Of a stretch of 64,000 nt of DNA, positions 38,601 through 50,600 are shown in pieces. The translations under genes and the position numbers were made by a program. The notes under the pieces were generated by a model. That model saw only the letters and a list, made by a program, of their open reading frames with translations, was not told the DNA's origin and made no database searches. The DNA comes from Tanypteryx hageni (Eukaryota; Arthropoda; Insecta; Odonata; Petaluridae), in contig CM054116.1 in the NCBI GenBank assembly GCA_028673005.1, positions 146,317,173 to 146,381,172 on the forward strand. The letters run 5' to 3'. The stretch's first letter is position 1; each line of letters opens with the position of its first letter.

Positions 38601-41600
38601 TACAGATCATAAATATCTAGGGAGAGAAATTTATGGTTTTTAACTGGGTTAACAGGAGTTTCAATTTTTCATTCATTAAAATACGTAAATATGAACCGAA
38701 TTTCTCCGTTTTTTGCTTTATTCAATGGCTAAAAATATAAAATATCTTATTCTTGCGAAGTTTAAATGTTATATGGAAGAATTTGTCAGAAATGCATTTC
38801 TTTTTTAAATTATTTGGCTTTTTTGTATGCTTTCGCACTCATTGTAGTAACATCAAACTTAATAGATTGCAATGATAATAATTGCAGTTTGTTATTATTC
38901 TGTAAACTGCATGTGGACTGTGGGCATTTTTAACGATTGGTCAAAAGAAAAAAATCCTTATTTCAATACTGGAATGTTACCTTTTCCATAAGGGAAGAAG
39001 CAAATAAAATTGCACATATAAATTATAAAAAATATAGGTACATGAAATTCAAAATGTCAGTTGTCTAATTTTATAAGATTTGGATATTATTATTTTTAAA
39101 CATGCAGATTTCTGACCAACTTCGCAAAAGTTTTTGCAATTTTATACTGTAAATTCAAATATATTCTCAACTTTGTATGGTTAGGTGGAATAGGGGGTGA
39201 TTTAGCCTCTACCTCTCAATAAAGGTATTTTTCTTTCTTTCTCCCTACCTTACTCTACCCATCTTTCTCTCTCTTTTTCTCAATCTCCCTCTTAATCTCT
39301 TTCCTCCCAGCCCCTTTCTCTTCTCTCCTCCCCTCTGTTCCCAATCCATCACTCTTTCTCTCTCTTTTTCTCAATCTCCCTCTTAATCTCTTTGTTCCCA
39401 TCCCCTTTCTACATTTGTCTGTTGTCGAATAAATCTCCTGTCAGTGCCTACTCTTCAAATCGACCTCTGCCTGCCATCCCCATTCTCGTGATGCCTGTCA
39501 CCCCTGTTTCTGTGACACCTGCCATCCCCTCCCCATAGTGTCCACGTCACAAACTTTAAGTGTAATCCCCTCTCTCTAGTGCTCATTCCCAATTGGTTCC
39601 GGTGCATCAAATTTCCCCTTATTTGGTTTTTCTCTTAGTTTTCTGTGCTGTGTTTATTTTAGTGTTTTCCACTGTTTTAGTGCCCCTTTTCCCGTGCCGA
39701 AGTGCCCTTAGTGTTGGCGTGAATCCTATTTAGTGGTTTTCATTGTTTCCCGGTGTGCTTCTCATTTCCTCCAACCAGTGTCAAGTGCAATCCCCTCGCA
39801 TCCCCCTTAATCAACTGTAGCGTCCACTTCCATTTTAGTGCTCTTTATCCGATTAAGTTTCATCATGTTTAATTCCTACCAAGTGTTCTCCTCTAATGCT
39901 TTATTTCATCTCTGTCTCTATTTTGTTCTACCAGTGCTACTTAAGTGTTGTGTCTCATTTATTATTTATTAATAATTAATTGGTATTCTTATTATTGTTA
40001 CTTAGTCATTGGCATATACTGTAGCATTACTTCTCCGTTATGTGCGCTTTTTCCCATGTGCATTAATCAATTTATTGTAGCCCTTCTCAACCACTTCTTT
40101 ACCTGAATCATCCTCTACATTTTGCCACTTACACAAACCCGCAAAATGTCTGTCATTGAGCCTTCCACCAAAGCTTCTCTTCAGCCAACCTTATTCTACT
40201 CTCAACCCAAATGCACCTGCTTTCGTCCCGTCACATCGCAGGGTGCCATACCTAAACCCTAACGCCCATGAATTTTTCCCACTGGTCAGACCAACCATCC
40301 ACAGACGAACTCATTATCACACTCCTCATCTTACCACCAACCGTCTGCCCCCATCCCATAATGGCTTTCCCCGACCCATCCCAGTTCCAACACATTGTCT
40401 TCTTACAGAGGAACTTAAACCTTTTCCTCGATCCTTCCAACTTATCTATCTTAATGCCCAAAGCCTTGTCCCTCACTTCAACGAACTGCGCTCATCTCTC
40501 CCGCCCAACGATCTACATGCTATTACCATTTCCGAGACGTGGCTGAAACCCACTATCTCGAGCTATTCTGTTGAAATAACTGGCTATAAGTTGTTTCGCA
40601 ATGATAGGATAGGGAAAGGAGGAGGGGGAGTAGGAATCTACGTCCGTAAAGACCTTGCTTGTAAAGTAATCGCCACCAGCGACGCACAATACTCCCGCAG
40701 ACCTGAATATCACTTCCTTGAAGTAGTCGTTAATTCAAAAAAATATTGTTAGGAATCATTTATCGTCCTCCAAAAATTGGTTATCTATCTGACATTGACG
40801 AGATCATTGCCAACTTAAGACACAATTATGAGAACTTAATCATATCTGATGACTTTAATGCAAATTTTGCCTCAAGCTCCTCCGATGCCGTCTTTTTTAA
40901 AAACTCTTTTACATCGCACAACCTCAGTATACTACCTTTAAAACCCACAAATAACACTAAAAATTCTTCCACTTGGATTGATATATTAGTTACTGCTAAC
41001 CCAGATAAAGTTTGCACACATGGTCAACTACCTGTCCCGGGCATTTCTTCCCATGACTTAATTTTTCTAGCCTACTCCCTAAACTCTCCAAAATTTAAGC
41101 AGAAATTTATCTCTCAACAAAATTTTAAAAACCTTAACTAGGATAGTTTAATTGCCAAAGCTGCATGTCTTCCGTGGCACACTATTGAATATGCAGACGA
41201 CATAGATGCAAAAATTGAAGCACTTAACACTTTTCTTTTACATTTACTCGATAAATACGCACCCATCAAAACCACACGCGTCTCTAAACCTCGTGCCCCG
41301 TGGATAACGACCGATTTAAAACTATTGATGGCTCGACACGATTCAATTTTTCGTCTCTTCAAATCAAATAAATGCCCAAATACATTCAATAACTACAAAA
41401 ATATTAGAAACAAAACCAAGCAACAGATTAGAAATGCCAAAATAAAATTCGCTTATTCTATATATGGCTCCAATGTAACAACATCCGCCTTATGGAACAA
41501 TCTGCAACACCTTGGAATTGGAAAGTCCAAGGATTCTTCCATACCTTCAAACATATCACTAGATTCTCTTAACGAGAGCTTCTCAACGAATCCAACAACA

Positions 41601-44600
41601 ATCGACATAGAACGAAAATGCAAAGTAATTAGTAGTCTTACTGTAAAAGCGAACGAGTCATCCGGTTCTCCACAATTCCACTTTAATCAAAACTACAGCC
41701 CAGGGTGCTGATGGTATTCCTATAATTATCATAAACAAATTAATACATCTATTACTCCCCGTACTTACTAACATTTTCAACCACTCCTTATTACAGGGAA
41801 AATTCCCATCGCAATGGAAACATGCGTTAGTCTGCCCAATCCCTAAGAAATCTCTCACCGCAAACAATGACTATCGACCGATTAGCTTTCTTCCCACTTT
41901 ATCAAAAGCCCTGGAGCGACTTGCGCATGAACAGGTAGCAGATTTTCTCAACGTTAATCATCTATTTGACTCCCATCAATCTGGCTTTCGGAAGTCACAT
42001 AGCACCACCACCACGCTAATTAAAATCACCGATGATATACACAGACACATGGATGACAGAAAACTTACAGTACTAATATTGCTTGATTTTAGTAAAGCGT
42101 TTGACTCAGTAGATAAAGACATACTCCTAGCAAAACTTCGCTGCATGAGATTCTCTTCACCTTCAATAGATTGGTTCTCTTCATACCTTAGCAACCGTTC
42201 CCAACAAATCATCTCCAATGATTCCTCGTCCTCTTGGCTTAATGTTAACCAAGGTGTTCCGCAGGGCTCAATTTTAGGTCCTCTATTGTTCTCTTTATTC
42301 ATAAATGATTGTTCTCAATACTTAACTTACTCCAAGCATCATTTGTACACTGATGATCTCCAAATCTACTTAGACACCAAACCCAATAACTTACCTCTTT
42401 CCATAGCCAACATAAATCATGACTTGGCTCAACTTCAAGAATGGAGCTACGATAATCTTCTCAACATAAACCCCTTGAAATCTCAAACCATTTTAATCGG
42501 TTATCCGAAACTATTGGCTTCTATAAACCTTGCGGAATCAGTTCCTCTGTCTTTCAACGGCTCAGTTATACCCTATTGCAAAATCATAAAAAATCTCGGA
42601 TTCTTATTAATGAAACGCTCACCTGGAATAATCATATAATAAAAATCTGCAAGACGGTAAACTCCTCCTTACACACTCTAAGGCCTCTCATTAACATTCT
42701 TCCCTCGTCACTAAAAATACAGCTAGTGACCTCCCGAATTCTTCCTCACTTTGATTATTGTGATGTTGTATACCAGGACTTATCAAAGGAACTTGCCATT
42801 AAGCTACAATGTTCTCATAACACCTGCATCAGATTCATCTTTAATCTTAAAAAATCTGACCATGTCTCAGAATACTTCCGTCGACTCTCCTGGCTAAAAC
42901 TTGATTCCCGAAGAAACCTTCACCTTCTCTCTCTATTGTATCAAATTCTAAATAACAACATCCCTTGTTATCTTTCATCTAATTTTGTCACCATTAATAC
43001 AGTTCACCATTGCAATACCAGAGGATGTGATAAACTACTAACTCCACTTCATAGAACAGAAATTTACAACAAATCCTTTACTGTCACTGCTTGTAAACTC
43101 TGGAATGGCCTTCCAACGTTAATAAAAAACTATCTCTAAGCACTTTTAAACGCTTGTATAACAAGCATCTCCTCTCACTCCCCATGCATTGAACCATGCT
43201 CTATCTTTCTTTCAGGTTGTCAAAGGATAAGATTATTGTGCATAATTTCTTAATTTATTTACTTTATTCTTCTTTATTATAATTACTCTGTAATCAACCA
43301 GGCATATCTTACCCTACAATCCCTATTCCCCTCTCATCCCTCCCTCCCTTATATGGATATAAATGTATGTACATATGTTTGTATTTACGATTTTTTTTCT
43401 GTTTCTCATATTATTGTATTTTTCTTTTTTTCCTTCCCCTAAACTATTTTAGAAATTTTCGCGGTTTTTACACCTCTCTTCTCTTCGTAGGTGTTTTCCG
43501 CAGTGGGAATTTTTTCTGTGTTAAAACATAACTGATACACAGTTTTTTATGACCCACAAAACTAACATTCTTTGGTAATGCTCTGTTATCTACTAACAAA
43601 TATATTAACTTGTAATTAATATGTATTTTGTTGAAATCTGTATGTAATTAATTTCTCTTATTTTGTAAATATTGTAATTACTTATATGATGAAAGCGTTA
43701 AATGTAAGAAAGGACTACATAGTCTCAATTTCGCCCTAATAAAGTCGTTTGTCTGTCTGTCTTTCTCTTCTCTCCTCCCCTCTGTTCCCAATCCATCGCT
43801 CTTTCTCTCTTTTTTCTCAATCTCCCTCTTAATCTCTTTCCTCCCACTCCCTTTCTCTTCTCTCCTCCCCTCTGTAAAACAAAGCAAATCCTGAAAGTAT
43901 GATTCAAATTGGAAATACCATTCTTAACTCATAAGCATTTATATGTTCTACCATTTAACCCCATATGCCTTTCTGACAAACAAACAATTACACTATTATA
44001 GTAATAATTAATTACAGAACCTGTCTTCTTGCATGGCATCAATATATACCTGAAGTAGAGTTGAGTCTGAAGCATCCAAATGATCTTCAAGCCAGCGCTT
44101 GCTCCCTTGAAAGTTGAACTTCCCTGCACTGGATAGAAGGAAAAGCAGATTGATGTGAGGGTGAGAGCGAGGTTGTGAGTAAAGGTGCGAAAAAAGACGA
44201 GCCAATTCTAACAGGAGAGCTACTCCTGAAGCGTTCGAGTCAGCTCCAAATGACAGCTCCTGAAATGAAAGTTAAAGTTTATTTCAATTACTTATGATAG
44301 AGACCTATAAGAGAATGGAAATGACTTTATGTACAATGGTTTTATGCCAAATGCAATTAAAAATAGAATTTCATAATTTGCGCTAAGGCAAAATAACAGG
44401 AAGAGCAGACATAACTACTTACTGGAGCAACACCAAAGCTGTCATAATGTGCAACAATTGCTATGGTTGGCAATTTATCTTCTAGGCCATATCCAGGTAA
44501 CTTTCCCTAAAATTAAATTAAAATGAATACTAATATGCATTAACAAAAAAACTTTCTTATACCCTTTAAAATGTCAAGTTAAGAAAACATTGCATACATT

Positions 44601-47600
44601 TAATATGAATTGTTCCAACCAATGAACATCAAAATCATGATATGCCAAAGAGGTGGCCAATAAAATAAACAAAATTACTAGATACTGTAAACTTTTGAAA
44701 GAATGGCACCCGGAAGAACAGCACATTCGAAATAACAGCATCTTTCAGAATCCACCATTAGGGTTGCCTACTCCCTAGGCACTAGCTTCCGCTATGTATC
44801 TCAAATGAATTTTCCTCATTTCATTGGATATTAAAGGTGACTTACATTCGCAACTGATTTTATTCCCTAGAGAAGCGCAATGAAAGTTATTCCCTAAAAG
44901 CGCTTGCCTTCTTTAGCTTTCCGGAGGGTGTCCTATCCACAAAGTAAAAAGAATTATGTATATGACTAAAAGCGACAAAAAAATTCGACTAAGTACAATG
45001 TAACTAAGGCCACAAAAATGCTTTCCTTTTTAAAACTTTAGGCAAATGAGCCAGATTACATAGACAATTAAACAAATTTTTTTATGATTGTTTTAATGTT
45101 ATGCGATCAATTTTTCTTCAAATACATAGAGTGGAATCTGCATTTAACGTTTGCCTGGAGGACAAGCTTTTTGTACCTTAAATGGGGATAGTCTAAAATG
45201 GAAAATTTTAACGGCAGTTTATTAATATCAAATTATTATTAATTGAAACAAATATTAAGACTACAGATTAATTAAAAGGTAAGCTTCCTGTCAAGTTACA
45301 GGCTTTTTATATGGAATAAACAAGTATGGAAAGGTGTACTCCATGTCGGAGTACATATTTTCCAAATGCATTCTTTGAGATTGACAAATTTTAGTAAAAT
45401 TCCCAATACCAAATTTCATCAAAACACGTTCTGCAATTCCGAATGTTGAAACATACATTGTAAGCTACATGTAGTTCTTCATGTAAAGTGATCGTAATTA
45501 TCATTCTATTTTAATAAAAACTGGAATTCGTCAACAAATTTTAATAAAACTTCCCAATACCAAATTTATCAAAATATCTCCAGTGGTTTCTGAGTTAAAA
45601 AAGAGGAACATTGTAAAATACATGTAGGTCTTCATGTAAAGCGGTCATTATTGTAGTCCGATTTTAACCAAAATTGGAATCGGTCGACCAATTTTAGTAA
45701 AACTTCCCAATACAAAATTTCATCAAAATACGTCCAGCGGCTCCCAAGTTGAAACAAGTACATTGTAAGCTACATGAAGGTCTTCATGTTAAGTGGTCGT
45801 TATTGTAATCCAATTTTAACCAAAATTGGAATCAGACGGCAAATTTTAGTAAAATTCCCTAATACCAAATTTCATTAAAATATCTCCAGAGGTTCCCGAG
45901 TTGTAAAATTTTTAATTAATATTTTTTGAATGAACAAAAGAACATCGAAAATCGTAAAATTACGTAAACATGCTAATTTTCTTTTCTTTACATTTATCGT
46001 AAACCTTACCTTTTAGCAGAAAATTTATTTGAAAAAAATGTGTATTTAATTATTTTATTGAAATTTTGTTCGCTCAGATAAGTATTTAACGAGATGTTTG
46101 CGAAATTCGTTGTAAAATACATGTAGGTTACTCTTTTCCATCTCCGTCATGAAATACCATTTTAATTTTCATTCTTGAATCAGATCATCTCATATCCCCA
46201 CCGCCTTGAAATTCTGCCACCCCCAAAACCCTGCCACTCTCAAAATCCCGCCGCTCCCAAAATCCCACCGCCCCTGGGCCATGGCCTACTTTGGCCTTAT
46301 TGTAAATCCGTCCGCTAATGCCCATGATGTTACTGTAGACTTTGAACAGACTAAAATGTAAAAGCAGTAAGACCAAGTAGGTATATACTAAGTTTGATAG
46401 TGGAAAAAATTAAATGTTAATGTTGGTGGCACAGATTCTGAGCAAATAATATAATTATATTTAGCAATGAATTATGAAATAATAAAAAACCAAGACCAAA
46501 TGTAAAGAAATAAGCCAATACTAATTTTGCATTTCACATATCCGTCACTCTGAGCCATCATTCACTTTAAAATAATAAAATGACCCTCATGGAGGTTGAA
46601 GCTCCCAACAAAAAAGGCCAGGAGCTGTCATTCAAATGTAATATGTAGAGGAAATGTGTCTGGCTAACAGAGAGCTTCCATTATGAATTTCAAAAATTAG
46701 AACAAGCAAGCAAAAGTACTACCATCTTTGCAACTCATATTTTAACTTTTAACTATACCGACAACTTGAGCTATTGGCATGACACAGTAATTTTAAGCTA
46801 AGCAAGAATATGTGAACAATATACCTAACATGATACATACCTGTATATTGGCCACAAACACATTTGTCATAGGGGATGCCTGTCCAGCACTCACAGATAC
46901 TTGGTACCCATTAGCAGACACTGAATTCAAAAGAGCTGAAAAATAAATGTGATCTGTAAGTATGACTTTTTTACCTGCAATGAAATTCGTTTTTCCTATC
47001 AGAAAGGCAGAAATATGCAATTAATGATGTATAATAATAAATATATCTTGCATACAATTAAAACATTCATTTTGATTTTAATAAAGTACCCTGTGGGACA
47101 GGAATCCAGGCTATTTTCATCATACATGTTTCTTCGATAGGTACATTTTTTATATAAGTAATACAAGGATTACTGTACATATTAATGGAATTTTTTATGG
47201 AGTAAATAACCACCAGGCATTTTTTATCCACCACTCAGGTGTAAATGCTGAATTTGGCTTGCACTATGACACTTACCCTCTCTACTTCTCTCCTCCATCT
47301 CCTACTAAAACAGACAACTCAGTTTTGTAAGCATATCTTTGAATCATAAACAGCCAATTGATAAGTGCTGAGAATTCCATTAATGAATTATGATGAACAT
47401 GTTTTCACAAGGCTGATGCACAGGTAAAGCAGATTTTGTTATGCACCATTGGGTAGGCTCATTTTAGGGTGGTTTCCAAAGGAAACAGCCTTATGAAATG
47501 GTCCTGTCTGTGTGTATGTATGTGTGTCCCCTACTAACAACTTTTGCATCAATGGACCAACTTTCATGAAACTTGATATGAGGCTTGTGCTGCCAGGGCC

Positions 47601-50600
47601 CACCCACAGGCTACATTTTATTTAGCCAAGATTGAAGTCCTGGGTTCGATTCCAGGAACGTTTTTCTCTATTTGTTCTACATAGGAAGTCTCAAATTCAT
47701 CTTGCCGAGATATTTTCTTTAATACTTTAAAATATCTTAAAATTGTGATATCGGAGCGAGGTTTGTACTGTTCTAAAGGGAAAAGAATGTAGATTCTAAT
47801 TATTATCGCAGAATGTTCATAATTGATCGTATTTTCTTGAATTTCTACAAGAACAGCGTTTTTGTGTTTTAAATCACATTTTATCGTATTGTTGCCATGG
47901 AGACGATTATTACTAAACTTTGCTTGAACACAGAGTAGTGAACAAATGGGTTATTTTCTTTTCCACTCAACTACCCTTCAGCAATGGACAGTTGATCTGC
48001 ACATATTATCATATAAACAGTAACATTTATTAAATTATTTTATTTAAAAAATACATGCAAAATATCAGAAAGAGATTTTGACATTTTAAATCTGATAACG
48101 CTCTATTAATTTTTTTTACCAATTGCCTCTATCATTGATAAACTATGAATTACAAATGGTATTTATAGTATGAGAATTCCTTGGAATGACAAACACATAC
48201 TGAAACATTTCCTGTCAATATAAGTAATAAATTCAGGACATCAACTTTGGAAAACCAACCTGCATTACTCGTGGTTTAGACTTCTTGTTTTATTATCTAC
48301 TTAATACTAAGTTTATTCTGCAAAATGACATTGAAGCTTTGTGTGGCAACAAAGAGGGGAGGAGTGGTGAAGAGGGAGACGGAATCAACAAAGAACCTGA
48401 GCCTGATCCTATTCCGACATTTTCCGAAGTGCAAGACGCATTAGCAAAACTAAAAACTTTTTTCTACACCCATAGTATTGAAGATAGTGAAAAGTATAAA
48501 CTGTTAAGTGTAGAAGAATCCCTGTTTCATTCAAAATGCAAAGCTTCAAGAAAACAGCTAACCATCACTGATTACTTCATGAATATATTAAGCATTTTTA
48601 CGGTAAACATTTTTAATGCCTCTTTTTATTTTAGTTTCATTATTATTCTTCACTTTATTTAATTTAATGCCGATTTTAGGTAATTCTATTAGTAGATCCA
48701 AATAAGGTTTCCTTATTTGTATTTCTCCAACTCCTTATTTCCAGCTTTCATCGTTTTCCCACATTCATCGCTTTTTCTCCCAGTCCCTTCAAAAATGATA
48801 GATCAATGTTCCACTGTACATGGAAACTACCCAGGGGGAGTGCAAGGGAATAGGCAATCTCCCACAGTTGGGTTTGGTGGACTTAATATTTTAGTGGTCT
48901 GTTTCAAGCATATTGCTTGCTTGACCTCAGAAAAATTACCCCATTAATCCACTGACCTAATTAGACATCAATGGTTGTTTTCCCTCGACACCGGCCTGAT
49001 ATAGAGGGGGGAAACTGCTCCTATTGCTCCCCCAGCGGACACCCATTGTCCATTATATTACTTGATTTTAAATAAGTTTTGATACTCTCTCCTCTAATAG
49101 TGTGAGGGAACGGGGAGGGTAGAGTTGGGCTGGTTTTCTTTACAAATCACCACACCGTTTGATACTTCTCACTTCTGCCTCTACATGTCAACCATGCTAA
49201 AGTCCTATTACTATCAAAAAGAGCACTCTGTGCTAAAAGGAGTAACTATTCTAAAAATCTTTAATTTTATACTTAACCATCAAACTTGTCAAATTCAACA
49301 CATTGAAAATACTGTATTTTCCAATGCATAAGATACACTAATTTCTCGCAAGAATGTGTCCTAAAATAATGCTGCATCTAATACAATCAAGATTTCTTAA
49401 AGATGCCTCTGAAATATCAAGAGAAATCGTGTCCTTCCATCACCTTGCCATTGTCAAAAGAAAAATACTATAGAACTAGGTCAAATTGGATATATGGACA
49501 AGATACCACTTAAGTTTGATGATCCTTTGAACAAGACTGCGAATATGAAAGGCAAAAGATTTATTGTGCACTAGAAGTGAAGCAAAATAACTATGGTGCA
49601 TAAGAATTGAACTGAAGACCGGTTGGAGATTGGCCAATGCAAAAGTATACAAAATATAAAACAAAACCTGCAAATGCAGGCAATGGAATTTAATCAGTTC
49701 TTACTGCAGATATTACACAACAAAAATTCAGTTCTATAAATAGAAACAATTTGATGGGTGAGAAAGATCTGATAAATGGTATAACTCAAATAAATCAAAT
49801 CTAATAAATGTTGATGCAATGCGCTCCCTGCAACCAACCAGCCTGGTAAATTGCAGGTAGATGATGGATTTCTACAAAGCATGGTTATACCTTCTGTTTA
49901 TTGATTCAAGGCAAGAAATGTATGTTGATGCAATTTTACCAGATAATCAAACCATTTTCAGCAACCTGCTTTAAGTTTATGTATTCCAAAAATTCATTTC
50001 ACACAAAGTGAATTCAGTCATGCTTTTAACTATATCTAATTTGAGATGAACGTGAATTTCAGACCTTGTGCAGCTGAACGTGGCCTGCTATCCACAAGGA
50101 AACTAGATGAAATATCTTCCAGTATTGAAATCAGCTCAGGACTATGATATGCAAAATATACAGGAATAGAAATGGCACCATGGCCCCACAAAAGAGCATC
50201 TTCTGTCTCCAAAATTTTCTAAAATAGGAAAATATAGTAGGTAATACAAATTACAAAAACAAACAAAAGTAAATTAACGGAAGTTTATTGCTTTCCAACT
50301 TGACATAAATTAATCTACAAATAAATGAAGTTGCGAATCGTATTTCACTGCATATAATACTAAATTTCACTTGTCATGCAAAATATTAGCATGGATATAA
50401 AAAATACAAAAAATATAACGCAGCGAAATAAATTGTAATGCTTGATCGCTATTGAATTTTGGAACAAATTGCTTACCTGCTTTTCATCTGCTGTTAGAGT
50501 GCCTTTAGAGGGAAGCATTAGAAGAAGTGCACCAGCTCTGGGTGCGATTCCATTTCCACTAATTCCGAGAGCATCTCTTAGTAACTGCGATGAAACAGAT

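Larger units (their letters stand above)
39411..43763 (+). mobile_element. LINE family B copy 2, almost full length
   Basis: A C-rich 5' leader (39411-40145), then the PAM2 region, EEP endonuclease, RT and C-terminal domain, then the 3' hairpin (43713-43724), AATAAA (43738-43743) and a TGTC-repeat tail. It is uninterrupted by other elements but has several frameshifts. It is flanked on both sides by the same 91-bp array. It lies in Nicalin intron 6, opposite to the gene. Confidence 0.8.

Noticed and set aside
40252..40713. Minus-strand frames opposite the PAM2/endonuclease region
   Set aside because: Shadow of the LINE B frame, which has clear family motifs.
43678..43907. Minus-strand Glu/Lys/Arg-rich frames
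   Set aside because: Antisense of the pyrimidine-rich 91-bp array and LINE tail; composition artefact.
47640..47665. ggttcgattcc, a tRNA-type B box, possible tRNA gene or SINE
   Set aside because: No A box at the right distance and no clover-leaf; a single short match is expected by chance.
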